Positions 17,178 through 26,274 of a DNA stretch of 64,000 nt are shown here, piece by piece (positions within the stretch are counted from its first letter, which is position 1; each line of letters begins with the position of its first letter). Both the position numbers and the translations under genes were made by a program. The notes under the pieces were generated by a model, which was not told the DNA's origin, made no database searches, and saw only the letters and a program-made list of their open reading frames with translations. Source of the DNA: UBA10649 sp965227045 (GTDB lineage Bacteria; Actinomycetota; Actinomycetes; S36-B12); the NCBI GenBank assembly GCA_965227045.1, contig OZ245718.1, positions 682,001 to 746,000 of the forward strand, read 5' to 3'.

Positions 17178-18683
17178 CTACTTCTTGCGCGACCGCTTCT
17201 CGCGGATGCGCATGACAATGCGGATCGGTGTTCCGACGAAGCCGAACTCCTCGCGAAGGCGACGCTCGATGAATCGGCGGTAGCCGGCCTCGAGGAATCC
17301 CGTGGTGAACAGCGCGAACGTCGGCGGGCCGACCTGCACCTGCGCGCCGAACAGGATCCGCGGCTGGCGGCCACCGCGCAGCGGGTGGGGATTGGCGTCG
17401 GTGAGTTCCTTGATGAACTGGTTCAGGCGGCCAGTGGAGACTCGCGTCTCCCAACCGTCCAGCGCAGCCTCGATCGCGGGAGTCAGCTTCTCGACGTGAC
17501 GGCCGGTCTTCGCTGAGATGTTGACGCGCGGCGCCCACGGGACCTGCACGAGGTCGCGGTCGATCTCGCGGTCCAGGTACTTGCGGCGCTCCTCGTCGGT
17601 GAGGTCCCACTTGTTGAACGCGAGCACGAGGGAACGTCCTGCGTCCTGCACCATGTGGATGATCCGCACGTCCTGCTCGCTGAGCGGCTCGGACGCGTCG
17701 ACGAGAACGACGGCGACCTCGGCCCGGTCGAGCGCAGCCTGCGTGCGCAGCGTCGCGTAGTACTCCGAACCGCTGGCGTCCTTGGACTTGCGGCGGATGC
17801 CCGCGGTGTCGACGAACCACCACCAGGCGCCCTTGAGCTCGACGAGCTCGTCGACCGGATCGACGGTGGTTCCCGCGACGGGATCGACAACGACTCGCTC
17901 GCTTCCCGCGAGGGAGTTCAGCAGCGAGGACTTGCCGACGTTCGGCTTGCCGAGCAGCGCGACGCGACGAGGCCCGCCGAGCCGAGTCTGGCCGGCGCCG
18001 TTCTCCGGCAGCATGTCGACGGCAGCATCGAGCAGGTCACCGGCACCGCGGCCGTGCAGGGCCGACACCGTGTGGGGCTCTCCAAGTCCCAGCGACCACA
18101 GCTTGGTCGCCTCGAGCTCGGTCGCCTCGTCGTCGACCTTGTTGGCGACCAGCAGTACCGGCTTGCCGGTCTTGCGCAGGACCTGGACGACGGCCTCGTC
18201 AGTGGCCGTGGCACCAACCTTCGCGTCGACGATGAACATCACGGCGTCGGCGTCATTCATCGCGCGCTCTGCCTGCGCAGCGATCATCGCTCCCATGCCG
18301 CGGGCCTTGGTCTCCCAGCCGCCCGTGTCGATGAGGATGAACCGCCGTCCGTTCCACTCCGCCTCGTAGCTGACGCGGTCGCGGGTCACGCCGGGGACGT
18401 CCTCGACCACGGCCTCGCGCCGACCGATCATGCGGTTCACGAGTGTCGACTTGCCTACGTTGGGACGCCCGACAACGGCGAGCACGGGCATGCCCGAGTG
18501 CTCCCCCGCGGGGCGCATGAGCTCGTCGAGTTCTGCCTCGAAGTCGCCGAATTCGTTGCGGGCGGCCGCGAGGGCCGCCTCCAGCACCGTGTCGTCGTCG
18601 CCAAGGTCATCGACCTCGGTGTCAGCGCCGTCCTCAAAATCGTCGTCGCCGGTCGGCTCGACCGCGATCCACTGGTCACTCAT
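17178..18683 (-). CDS. der: Ribosome-assembly GTPase Der (EngA)
   Basis: A 501-residue protein with two GTPase domains in tandem: G1 motifs VVGRPNVGKST (about residue 70) and LLGKPNVGKSS (about residue 240), DTGGW and DTAGI G3 motifs, and NKVD and NKWD G4 motifs. The C-terminal KH-like domain ends in basic RIREKRSRKK. An acidic extension of about 60 residues (DDDFEDGADTEVDDLGDDD) precedes the first domain, as in many actinobacteria. Der is needed for 50S maturation. It is the last gene of a run with cmk and a PlsC-like gene. Confidence 0.97.
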   Translation of the reverse strand: MSDQWIAVEPTGDDDFEDGADTEVDDLGDDDTVLEAALAAARNEFGDFEAELDELMRPAGEHSGMPVLAVVGRPNVGKSTLVNRMIGRREAVVEDVPGVTRDRVSYEAEWNGRRFILIDTGGWETKARGMGAMIAAQAERAMNDADAVMFIVDAKVGATATDEAVVQVLRKTGKPVLLVANKVDDEATELEATKLWSLGLGEPHTVSALHGRGAGDLLDAAVDMLPENGAGQTRLGGPRRVALLGKPNVGKSSLLNSLAGSERVVVDPVAGTTVDPVDELVELKGAWWWFVDTAGIRRKSKDASGSEYYATLRTQAALDRAEVAVVLVDASEPLSEQDVRIIHMVQDAGRSLVLAFNKWDLTDEERRKYLDREIDRDLVQVPWAPRVNISAKTGRHVEKLTPAIEAALDGWETRVSTGRLNQFIKELTDANPHPLRGGRQPRILFGAQVQVGPPTFALFTTGFLEAGYRRFIERRLREEFGFVGTPIRIVMRIREKRSRKK

Positions 18684-18730
18684 CTTCTCTACCTGTCTGC
18701 TCGTCCTGCTGTCGTGCCGTCCATTCGCGT

Positions 18731-19339
18731 CTAGACGACGCGCATTGCCGCGAGTTCCTCAGCGTCCACGAGAAGCTGTCGAACCTGCTCCTCGACGGCG
18801 GCCCGGGTCGTCGTCCGCAGCGGGTCACCGGTCACCGTGAGGGCGACCGGGGGCGCGTAGAACACGTCGATCCTGGACCGGGGACGGGGTGGATCGGTGG
18901 CAACCCTGCCCACCGCCCCGAGGAGCACGACCGGCATCACTGCGACACCGGATACCGCTACAAGGTACCCCACGGGCGTCGCTGAGCCCGCCACGACCAC
19001 TGCCCGGTCGTCCGCCAGGGCGGCCAAAGCGCGTCGTTGTGTGAGGAGCGTGGCCGGTCCGCTCAGGCGGATATCTCCAGCAGCGGAATGCACCCGATCG
19101 GGAAGTGCGGCGTTCATCGCCTCATTGGCAACCACATGGAGGGGCCGAGGAGCGGTGGCATGCAGGAGGGCGCCGGTGAGGAGGCCCTCGCATCGGGTGA
19201 CCAGCAGGAGCGGTCCGGTGGTGCCCACGAAGTGGGCGCCGTGGACGCTCAGTTGGTAGGTCATCCGCAGCGCGGCCGACGCGAGATTTCGAGCGGTGGC
19301 GGCCGCCGTCCACGAGGGCGGATCGACGACGACGGTCAT
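18731..19339 (-). CDS. PlsC-like acyltransferase homologue lacking the catalytic motif
   Basis: A 202-residue protein between cmk and der, where actinobacteria usually have a PlsC-type 1-acylglycerol-3-phosphate acyltransferase. The overall order fits (a beta-rich start, then APRPLHVVANEAMN, then a C-terminal YAPPVALT), but the HxxxxD catalytic motif is not there: the matching segment reads LLVTRCEGLLTGALL. ATG 19339 has GGAG seven bases upstream and follows the cmk stop. It is probably a non-catalytic relic or a protein with a new role. Confidence 0.55.
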   Translation of the reverse strand: MTVVVDPPSWTAAATARNLASAALRMTYQLSVHGAHFVGTTGPLLLVTRCEGLLTGALLHATAPRPLHVVANEAMNAALPDRVHSAAGDIRLSGPATLLTQRRALAALADDRAVVVAGSATPVGYLVAVSGVAVMPVVLLGAVGRVATDPPRPRSRIDVFYAPPVALTVTGDPLRTTTRAAVEEQVRQLLVDAEELAAMRVV

Positions 19340-19343
19340 GGCC

Positions 19344-20033
19344 CTACTCCGGGATGGCTTCGGCAAGCGCGCAGACGTGATCGACGACCTCGTCCAGCGT
19401 CAGGTCGGTCGTGTCGACGAGGACTGCGTCAGGCGCCAAGGTCAACGGCGACGCCTTGCGCTGAGAGTCCTTCAAGTCGCGCGCCACGAGCGCGCGGTGG
19501 GTGCGGTCGAGATCGACCTGCGCACTTCCTGCCCTCTCGTCCTGGCTGGCCCGCCGCTGGGCTCGGACATCGGCGTCGGCCGTGATGTAGATCTTGAGGT
19601 TCGCGTCGGGCAGGACGACCGTTGTGATGTCGCGACCTTCGACGACGATGCCCGTCTCGTCGGCAACCGCCTGAGCCACCGCGTCGCGCTGGATCTGGAC
19701 GAGGATGTCGCGCACCACCTCCACGGCGCTCACGGCGCTCACGGCGGCCGTGACCTCCTCGCCGCGGATCTCGCCTTCCACGTCCACCCCGCCCACGTGC
19801 ACCGTGGGATGAATCGGGTTCGTCCCGCTGACCACCTCAGCCGTGGGAGCGAGCGCGGCGACCGCGGCGGCATCATTGACGTCGACTCCCGCGTCGAGCA
19901 TCGCCCACGTCATCGCCCGGTACATGGCGCCGGTGTCCAGGTAGCGCAGGCCCAGGCGGCTCGCGACGCGCCGGCTGACGCTGGATTTGCCCGAACCCGC
20001 CGGGCCGTCGATGGCGATGACGGGAGAACGCAT
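19344..20033 (-). CDS. cmk: Cytidylate kinase
   Basis: A 229-residue nucleoside monophosphate kinase. It opens with VIAIDGPAGSGKSSVSRRVA (P-loop), then YLDTGAMYRAMTWA, GRDITTVVLPDA and a lid region with RASQDERAG. It phosphorylates CMP and dCMP. Its place upstream of der is the usual actinobacterial order. Confidence 0.96.
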   Translation of the reverse strand: MRSPVIAIDGPAGSGKSSVSRRVASRLGLRYLDTGAMYRAMTWAMLDAGVDVNDAAAVAALAPTAEVVSGTNPIHPTVHVGGVDVEGEIRGEEVTAAVSAVSAVEVVRDILVQIQRDAVAQAVADETGIVVEGRDITTVVLPDANLKIYITADADVRAQRRASQDERAGSAQVDLDRTHRALVARDLKDSQRKASPLTLAPDAVLVDTTDLTLDEVVDHVCALAEAIPE

Positions 20034-20067
20034 CCCCAGAGCCTAGGGGCTGGCGGCATCGGGGCAG

Positions 20068-20571
20068 CTAGTGCGCTTGGAAGTCGCCGGTCCCCCGATA
20101 CCGCGCGAACATCTCGAGCACTCGGAGGGCTGGCGGATGCGCCGGGGACGGGAAGTCAGCGGGATCAACCCAGCGGTGGTGGGACGCTTCTCCGTCGTCG
20201 CCTGATGCGTTCGTCTCGGGAACAGGTACCCAGAAGCACAGGGCGAACGCGTGGACTTGGTCGCCGTTCGGGTAGACGATCAGGTGGTCGGTCGGATCGG
20301 ACAACGTGGCGAAAGCGATCAGGGCATCGGCCTCGACGGCGATGCCCGCCTCTTCCCGCAGCTCGGCCACCGCAGCGGTTCGGAAGGACTGCCCAGGCTC
20401 GCACGAGCCGGCCGGGAATTCCCACAGACCGCTGTCCGTCCTTCGTTGGACGAGTACGCGGCCGTCGTCGCGAACCGCGACGACCTGAACTCCTGGGCAC
20501 AGCAGCAGGTCGTGTCCGACATGCTCACGAAGGCGGCCCAGGTATGACGCAGCGAAGTCGCTCATGCGCAC
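20068..20571 (-). CDS. NUDIX hydrolase with altered Nudix box
   Basis: A 167-residue protein with a clear Nudix fold: VQVVAVRDDGRVLVQRRT, then PAGSCEPGQSF and AELREEAGI. Against the consensus (GX5EX7REUXEEXGU) the first Glu is Gln and the Arg is Ala, while the three Glu of the metal-binding helix are kept. It should hydrolyse a nucleoside diphosphate linked to another group. GTG 20571 and ATG 20565 are both possible starts. It lies between tyrA and cmk in the same direction. Confidence 0.82.
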   Translation of the reverse strand: MRMSDFAASYLGRLREHVGHDLLLCPGVQVVAVRDDGRVLVQRRTDSGLWEFPAGSCEPGQSFRTAAVAELREEAGIAVEADALIAFATLSDPTDHLIVYPNGDQVHAFALCFWVPVPETNASGDDGEASHHRWVDPADFPSPAHPPALRVLEMFARYRGTGDFQAH

Positions 20572-20588
20572 GCGCTCATGCTCGCACC

Positions 20589-21698
20589 CTAGTAGCGGAC
20601 GTCGAAGTCCTTGCCCTGCAGCGCGGATACGAGCTGATCGCCCACCTCAGGGCGGACGAACAACGCGACGAGCCCGCTGGGACGGCCGAGCACGTGCTCG
20701 ATCCGCACGTCCTCGAGGTTGACCTCCGCGTCGCCCACCGCACCGAAGAGGCGGCCCAGCTCACCCGGACGGTCGGCCAGCATGACCGAGACCTCGGCGT
20801 AGGCCGACGGCGCCGCTCCGTGCTTGCCCGGGATCCGACGCTGGCCGGCAGCACCGGCTGCGAGAACGCTCTCAACCTCCGCGGTCGACGCTCCCGTCTC
20901 GGATCCGTCCGCGACCGATCGGAGTGCCCGTGCCGTGTCCTGCAGCTCGTCGGCGATCCTTTGGATCACGTCGGCCACCGGTCCCGCATTGACCACGAGG
21001 ATGTCCGACCACATCGACAGGTTCGATCCGGCGATGCGCGTCATGTCGCGCAGGCCGGTTCCGGCGATGCGCACGTAGTCCTCATCGGCGGCAACCAGCT
21101 GACCGGCCAGCACGCTGGACAGGACCTGTGGTGCGTGGGACACGAGCGCTACGGCGGCATCGTGCTCCTCAAGCGTCATCTCGACCGGGTAGGCCCCGCA
21201 TGCGGAGACAAGCCTGTGCACCTGTCGAACGTGCTCGATGCCGCTCGTCGCGAGCGGGGTGACGACCCACAGCCGATCGTCGAGCAGGTCGCTCCTGGCA
21301 CCGGCGGCGCCTGACACTTCGCGGCCGGCCATCGGATGCCCGCCGACCAGACGCTCGGGGTCTGCTCCGCTCGCGATCGCGTCGGCCATGACGCGCCCCT
21401 TGACGGAGGTCACGTCGGTCAAGGTCGCAGCGGGGAATCGTGCCGAGGCGCTGGCGAGGACCGCAGCCGCATGACGTGGCGGCACGGCAACAACGACGAT
21501 GCTTGGCGAGTCCTCGTCGGTGAGCGGCCGACCCGCCCCCGCGGACGTGGCGATGCCGAGGTTCTCGTCATCGACGTCGAGGAGCAGGACGTCGACGTCG
21601 GCTCGGCGAAGCGAGAGCGCTACTGACGTGCCGATCAGGCCCGTACCGATGACGAGTACGGAACCAGCAATGAGGACCCCGTCGTGCTGCTCGCTCAC
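20589..21698 (-). CDS. tyrA: Prephenate dehydrogenase (with C-terminal ACT domain)
   Basis: A 369-residue protein. An N-terminal Rossmann fold (VLVIGTGLIGTSVALSLRRA) binds NAD(P). The helical middle has the substrate-binding region GGHPMAGREVSGA and the SHAPQVLSS helix. The last 70 residues (VSVMLADRPGELGRLFGAVG) form an ACT domain, probably for feedback by tyrosine. It converts prephenate to 4-hydroxyphenylpyruvate. Its GTG overlaps the stop of the chorismate mutase gene, so the two consecutive pathway steps are coupled. Confidence 0.94.
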   Translation of the reverse strand: MSEQHDGVLIAGSVLVIGTGLIGTSVALSLRRADVDVLLLDVDDENLGIATSAGAGRPLTDEDSPSIVVVAVPPRHAAAVLASASARFPAATLTDVTSVKGRVMADAIASGADPERLVGGHPMAGREVSGAAGARSDLLDDRLWVVTPLATSGIEHVRQVHRLVSACGAYPVEMTLEEHDAAVALVSHAPQVLSSVLAGQLVAADEDYVRIAGTGLRDMTRIAGSNLSMWSDILVVNAGPVADVIQRIADELQDTARALRSVADGSETGASTAEVESVLAAGAAGQRRIPGKHGAAPSAYAEVSVMLADRPGELGRLFGAVGDAEVNLEDVRIEHVLGRPSGLVALFVRPEVGDQLVSALQGKDFDVRY

Positions 21699-22057
21699 TG
21701 CACGAGGTCCTGGCGGAGCACTTCTGCCCCGCGCAGGTAGACGTGCTGGATCGACGCCCTATCGATGTCCGCATCAATGTGCATGAGCACGCGGACGACG
21801 CGCTGGAGGGCGCCGTCGATGTTCATCTCCTGCGCGCACAGCAGCGGGACATCAAGCAGTCCGATTGCACGTGCCGCGGCCGCGGGGAACGAGCAGGTCA
21901 GATCGGGGGTGCCCGTGAGGATCACGCTGACGACGTGATCGTGGGTGATCGAGTTGCGCTCCATCATCGCCGTCAGCAACTCGCCGACGGCCTCATTCAT
22001 CTCTGCCGTGTCGTTCGCCTGCAGGCAGGTTGCGCCGCGCACTCCTCGAAGCGTCAT
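21695..22057 (-). CDS. aroH: Chorismate mutase, AroH class
   Basis: A 120-residue monofunctional chorismate mutase of the Bacillus AroH type (trimeric, beta-rich), not the helical AroQ type. Typical elements are RGVRGAT at the start, LLTAMMERNSI, the SVILTGTPDLTCSFPAAAAR block and VPLLCAQEMNIDGALQ with RVLMHID. It rearranges chorismate to prephenate, which the coupled TyrA uses. It starts at ATG 22057. Confidence 0.94.
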   Translation of the reverse strand: MTLRGVRGATCLQANDTAEMNEAVGELLTAMMERNSITHDHVVSVILTGTPDLTCSFPAAAARAIGLLDVPLLCAQEMNIDGALQRVVRVLMHIDADIDRASIQHVYLRGAEVLRQDLVQ

Positions 22058-22128
22058 CGCGGTCGGGCTCCTCACGTACGGCGGCGGTTGCCAGCGGCAC
22101 AGCCTACCGACGAGTTCGCGAAGGCTGG

Positions 22129-22869
22129 CTAAAGACCCACGGAGGTGTAGAGGGAGTGCAGTTCGGGTCCGGTGATCGCCCTGAGGATGCCCGGCCGCTG
22201 CTGGCCCAGGTGGACCGGACCGATCCGGGTGCGCACGAGGTCGGTGACCGGACGGCCTACCTCGGCGAGCATGCGGCGGATGATCCGGTTGCGTCCTTCG
22301 TGGATGACGAGCTCGATGAGCGTGCGGTCCGGCTGCTTCTGCAGGATCCGCGCGGAATCGCACTGCGCGAATCCGTCCTCGAGCTCGACGCCGTCGCGCA
22401 GCGCGCGCAGTTCCTGCGGTGTGACCTGCCCGCGGACAGTCGCGACGTAGGTCTTGTCGACCTGGTGGGACGGGTGACCGAGACGATTGGCCAGCTCGCC
22501 GTCGTTGGTGAGGATGAGCAGTCCCTCGGTGTCGGCATCGAGCCTGCCGACGTGGAACAACCGCTCGGTCCGTCCCGCGACCCAGTCCCCCACGCAGGGC
22601 CGACCCTCGTCATCGGACATCGTGCTGATGACACCGCGCGGCTTGTTGAACGCGTACACGGCGGTGTCGGGCGCAGTGGGCACGCGCTCGCCATCGACTC
22701 GCACGACCGCGGTACGAGGATCGATGCGAACGCCCTGCTCTGTGACGCGCTTGCCGTTGACCTCGACTCGACCCTCGTCGATGAGCTGCTCGCATGCGCG
22801 CCTGCTGCCGATCCCCGCCGTGGCGAGCACCTTCTGCAAGCGGATCAACTGGACTTCGTCGTCAGCCAT
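22129..22869 (-). CDS. rluB: rRNA pseudouridine synthase, RsuA/RluB family
   Basis: A 246-residue protein. The N-terminal S4 domain (RLQKVLATAGIGSRRACEQL) binds RNA. The catalytic domain carries the signature VGRLDADTEGLLILTNDG with the active-site Asp. RluB-type members isomerise a uridine of 23S rRNA near the peptidyl-transferase centre. It sits between aroH and scpB, the normal actinobacterial order. Confidence 0.93.
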   Translation of the reverse strand: MADDEVQLIRLQKVLATAGIGSRRACEQLIDEGRVEVNGKRVTEQGVRIDPRTAVVRVDGERVPTAPDTAVYAFNKPRGVISTMSDDEGRPCVGDWVAGRTERLFHVGRLDADTEGLLILTNDGELANRLGHPSHQVDKTYVATVRGQVTPQELRALRDGVELEDGFAQCDSARILQKQPDRTLIELVIHEGRNRIIRRMLAEVGRPVTDLVRTRIGPVHLGQQRPGILRAITGPELHSLYTSVGL

Positions 22870-22878
22870 GACAATTCC

Positions 22879-23505
22879 TCATTCGCCGGTCGCAACCGAG
22901 TCGAGCACGTCGTCCAAGTCGGACAGGTCGGGAAGGTGCTCCGCGAGCGGCGGGAGATCGTCAAGGGAGGCGATGCCCATGCGCTCGAGGAAGTGCGAGG
23001 TCGTGCGATACAGGTGCGCGCCGGACTCCCCGTCGAAGCCTGCCTCCGCGATGAGACCGCGGGACAGCAGGGTGCGGATGACGCCGTCGACGTTGACCCC
23101 GCGAACGGCACTGACCCGGCCGCGGGCGATGGGCTGTCGGTAGGCGATGACGGCGAGAGTCTCCAGCGAGGCCTGGGTCATGCGCGCCTGCTGACCGTCG
23201 AGCACGAACCGCTCGACGACCGGCGAGCACTCCGCGCGGCTGTAGTAGCGCCAGCCACCGGCCACCTCGCGTAGGTCGAAGCCGCGCTGCTGCTCGGTGT
23301 ACTCGGCCGACAGAGCACGGATGACCGACTCGACCTCGTCAACGGGCTGCCGAGTCGCGGCGGCGAGGTCCATGAGCGACATCGGCTCGTCGGCAAGCAG
23401 CAGCAGTGCCTCGATGGCGGCGCTCAGCGACGGGGCGCCCAGCTCATCGCCGCCGTCGATCTGCTCGTCGATCTGCTCGTCGATCTCGATCTCTGTCTCA
23501 CTCAT
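22879..23505 (-). CDS. scpB: Segregation and condensation protein ScpB
   Basis: A 208-residue winged-helix protein. It has an acidic start (EIEIDEQIDEQIDGGDE), then two winged-helix domains with SAAIEALLLLADEPMSL and ASLETLAVIAYRQPIARGRV, followed by GVNVDGVIRTLLSRGLI. With ScpA and Smc it forms the bacterial condensin. ATG 23505 has a good AAGGAG site and overlaps the end of scpA by a few bases. Confidence 0.94.
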   Translation of the reverse strand: MSETEIEIDEQIDEQIDGGDELGAPSLSAAIEALLLLADEPMSLMDLAAATRQPVDEVESVIRALSAEYTEQQRGFDLREVAGGWRYYSRAECSPVVERFVLDGQQARMTQASLETLAVIAYRQPIARGRVSAVRGVNVDGVIRTLLSRGLIAEAGFDGESGAHLYRTTSHFLERMGIASLDDLPPLAEHLPDLSDLDDVLDSVATGE

Positions 23506-24433
23506 CTGGCTCTCCTTCGTCGGCGGCCGGAGCCACCTCATCGTCGACCCCAACGTCGGCCGCGACGTCCGGCACCGGCTCGCGATCAACCTCGCGATCG
23601 ATGTCGAACTCGTCGGTCACGGCAATCTCGCCGTCGTCTGTTCCCGTCCAGCGGATGGTCAGGTCACCGAGCGGGGTGATCTGCTCAAACGCGACTACCT
23701 GCTCGCGATACAGCTCCAGCAGCGCAAGGAAGCGTCCGACGACGAGCAGGGTCGTATCGCAGTCGGCAATCAGTGCTCGGAAGGTCGTCGTGCGATGGCG
23801 TCGAAGGCGTTCGACGATGATCGCGGCCTGGTCGCGCACACTCACGCGTTGCACGTGGATGTGGGCGGTGCTGACCTCCTCGACCGGCTTCGGGGCCAGC
23901 GCGCGCGCGGCGAGCGCGGCGAACTGATCCGGGCCCAGTCCGATGAGGACCTCGGGAAGCAGCGCAGCGAACTGCGCCTCCAGTCCGGCTGTGCGGGGGT
24001 ACGTCTTCGCGGCGCTGGCCATGCGCTCGGCGAACAGCGCGGCGACCTCCTTGTACGCGCGGTACTGCAGCAGTCGCGCGAAGAGCAGGTCCCGCGCCTC
24101 GAGCAGCGCGAGGTCCTCCTCGTCCTCCACCTCACCGGAGGGAAGCAGCCGCGCGGCCTTCAGGTCGAGCAGCGTCGCGGCCACGACGAGGAAGCCGCTG
24201 GCCTCGTCGAGATCCCACTCATGACCTTGCCCGCGGATGTAGCTGATGAACTCATCGGTGACCTGGTGCAGCGCGAGTTCGGTGACCTCGAGCTTGTGCT
24301 TGGAGATGAGGGAGAGCAGCAGGTCGAACGGGCCTTCGAAGGTCCCGACTCGAACCGAGAAACCCTGATGGGCCTCGGGCTCGGCGGGCGCCGCGACATC
24401 CTCCGGGGTCTGCGCCTCGGTGGGCGTCGTCAC
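23498..24433 (-). CDS. scpA: Segregation and condensation protein ScpA
   Basis: A 311-residue kleisin. The N-terminal part FEGPFDLLLSLISKHKLEVT is diagnostic, followed by helices with DLKAARLLP and the C-terminal winged helix (TTTFRALIADCDTTLLVVGRF cut short here). An acidic tail (EPVPDVAADVGVDDEVAP) ends the protein. It bridges Smc heads with ScpB. The GTG start overlaps the stop of parA. Confidence 0.94.
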   Translation of the reverse strand: MTTPTEAQTPEDVAAPAEPEAHQGFSVRVGTFEGPFDLLLSLISKHKLEVTELALHQVTDEFISYIRGQGHEWDLDEASGFLVVAATLLDLKAARLLPSGEVEDEEDLALLEARDLLFARLLQYRAYKEVAALFAERMASAAKTYPRTAGLEAQFAALLPEVLIGLGPDQFAALAARALAPKPVEEVSTAHIHVQRVSVRDQAAIIVERLRRHRTTTFRALIADCDTTLLVVGRFLALLELYREQVVAFEQITPLGDLTIRWTGTDDGEIAVTDEFDIDREVDREPVPDVAADVGVDDEVAPAADEGEPDE

Positions 24434-25506
24434 CGCGCCAGAACCTCCCTGGCCAGCTGGCGGTAGGACTCGGAGCCCGAACTGCCGGGAGCAAACGCGG
24501 TGATCGGCTCGCCGGCGACGGCTGCGTCGGGGAACTTCACCGTGCGGTGGATGACCGTGACGAAGACGAGGTCGCCGAACGCCTGCTGCACGGTGGAGAG
24601 GACCTCGCGACTGTGGAGGGTGCGCGGGTCGTACATCGTCGGCAGCACACCGATGATCTCGAGCGACGGGTTCAGGCGGGCCTTCACCTTGTCGATGGTG
24701 TCCTTCAGCAGTGCGACGCCGCGCAGGGCGAAGTACTCGGTTCCCATCGGGATGATGACGCCGCTGCTGGCCGTGAGCGCGTTGAGGGTGAGCAGGCCAA
24801 GGGAGGGCTGGCAGTCGATGAGGATGACGTCGTAGTCGTCGAGGATCGGCGCCAGTACGCGGCCGAGCGCGTGCTCGCGGCCGACCTCGCTGACCAGCTG
24901 GAGCTCCGCGGCCGACAGGTCGATGTTGCTCGGCAGCAGGTCGAGCCCGGGGGTGTCGGTGGTCATGATGACGTCGCCGACGTGGCAGTCGGCCTGGGTC
25001 AGCGCGTTGTAGATGGTGAGTTCGAGCTCGTTCGGATTGACGCCGAAGGACACCGAGATCGCGCCCTGCGGGTCGAAGTCGACGAGCAGTACGCGGCGGC
25101 CGTAGCTCGCGAGCGCAGCGCCGAGGCTGACCGTGGACGTCGTCTTGCCGACGCCGCCCTTCTGATTGACCATCGCGATGACCCGGGCCGGGCCGTGGCT
25201 GGTCAGCGGCGGCGGATCGGGGATCGTGATCGCCGAGGTGTCGCGCGGAACCAGTTCGGTGACGATCTCCTGGGGCACGTCCATGCCCTCGAACACGGTC
25301 TGGGGGCCATCGAATGCGGCGACCGGAGCAGCCACGGCCGGCGCGGGCTCCTCGACGGCGGGCTCGAGAACCTCGACAACCGGCTCCGACACCTCGACCA
25401 CCGGCTCAGGGGCGACGGGCTCGGGAGCCACGGATCCACCCTCGGGCGCCTCGGGAGACGGCGCAGCGTCTGCCGGCTGCCCCGAGTTCCTGCCCTTGAA
25501 CTTCAT
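24430..25506 (-). CDS. parA: ParA-family chromosome-partition ATPase with long N-terminal extension
   Basis: A 358-residue protein. Residues 1-105 are low-complexity Pro/Val/Glu/Ala sequence (repeated EPVVEVSEPVVEV type). The ATPase starts at about 108: MVNQKGGVGKTTSTVSLGA (deviant Walker A), VLLVDFDPQGAISVSFG, and ILIDCQPSLGLLTLNAL. This is the second ParA-like ATPase that actinobacteria keep beside scpA/scpB, distinct from the one at oriC. No parB is adjacent. The extension may be a flexible tether (inference). Confidence 0.9.
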   Translation of the reverse strand: MKFKGRNSGQPADAAPSPEAPEGGSVAPEPVAPEPVVEVSEPVVEVLEPAVEEPAPAVAAPVAAFDGPQTVFEGMDVPQEIVTELVPRDTSAITIPDPPPLTSHGPARVIAMVNQKGGVGKTTSTVSLGAALASYGRRVLLVDFDPQGAISVSFGVNPNELELTIYNALTQADCHVGDVIMTTDTPGLDLLPSNIDLSAAELQLVSEVGREHALGRVLAPILDDYDVILIDCQPSLGLLTLNALTASSGVIIPMGTEYFALRGVALLKDTIDKVKARLNPSLEIIGVLPTMYDPRTLHSREVLSTVQQAFGDLVFVTVIHRTVKFPDAAVAGEPITAFAPGSSGSESYRQLAREVLAR

Positions 25507-25539
25507 GGTGGTCCTTCCCTATCTATGCGTCGGCTGAGC

Positions 25540-26274
25540 CTACCGGCCGAGCCAGCGCCCAAGGCGCAGCACCGCCGTGGCCGCCCGCTCGGCCTCCCGG
25601 CCGGAAACCCGGCTGTCGAGCTCGACCGTGATGGCGATCGCCTTCAGGTCGTGGTCGATCCACTGCGTCATGGTGCCGTGACAGACAGCCGCACAGCCCA
25701 CTTGAGCGGCCCGCTCCCCCATGTACTTGGCCAGTTGACGCCCCGCCGCCCTGCTCCGGGCGTGGCTGATGTCGACCACATCGAACGCCTGGTGGTACGA
25801 GAGCACGGCTGTCGGCCCGACCGCGGTGAGGAAGCGCATCATCCCGCGGGTCTCCGCCTCGCTGGCCGCTCTCGGACCGGGCCAGTACGTACCTCGGCTC
25901 CCCCGGTGCCAGCCGAAGGGGAAGTTCCGGTTCAAGTCGACGCCGTGGGCATTGGCCCTCGTGCCACGAGCATTGCCGTCCGGGTTCATGCTGGTCACCA
26001 GCCACAGCCCGACACCGTCGGGGACGGTGCTCGCCGCGAGATCCTCGATCACTGCCCGGCCACCCGGCTCGCTGCCGTGCATCTGGCCGATCGCAACGAT
26101 CTGCACGGCAGCATCGAGCGCGCCGTAGTGACGCGCGACGATCTCGCGACCCTGGCTCGTGGTCGCGATGACACGTCGATCATTCGCGGCCTCGGCGGAC
26201 GCGGTCGGAGACCACGCGATCATCACGCTTGAGCAGAGCGCCGCAAGTGCTACGAAGGATCCGACGCGTCTCAT
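25540..26274 (-). CDS. Secreted M14-family zinc carboxypeptidase
   Basis: A 244-residue protein with a signal peptide (residues 1-27, ending TASAEA). The zinc site is in IGQMHGSEPGG (HxxE) and a later His in SYHQAFDVVD. SMNPDGNARGTRANAHGVDL followed by NRNFP is the substrate-binding stretch of M14 enzymes, and TVELDS near the end carries the catalytic Glu. It probably trims peptides or peptidoglycan stems outside the cell. Its start overlaps the end of xerD. Confidence 0.88.
   Translation of the reverse strand: MRRVGSFVALAALCSSVMIAWSPTASAEAANDRRVIATTSQGREIVARHYGALDAAVQIVAIGQMHGSEPGGRAVIEDLAASTVPDGVGLWLVTSMNPDGNARGTRANAHGVDLNRNFPFGWHRGSRGTYWPGPRAASEAETRGMMRFLTAVGPTAVLSYHQAFDVVDISHARSRAAGRQLAKYMGERAAQVGCAAVCHGTMTQWIDHDLKAIAITVELDSRVSGREAERAATAVLRLGRWLGR

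Noticed and set aside
19296..21314. Plus-strand frame of over 600 codons opposite cmk, NUDIX and tyrA
   Set aside because: The product is an Arg/Gly/Asp-rich string and the minus-strand genes are well-known families.
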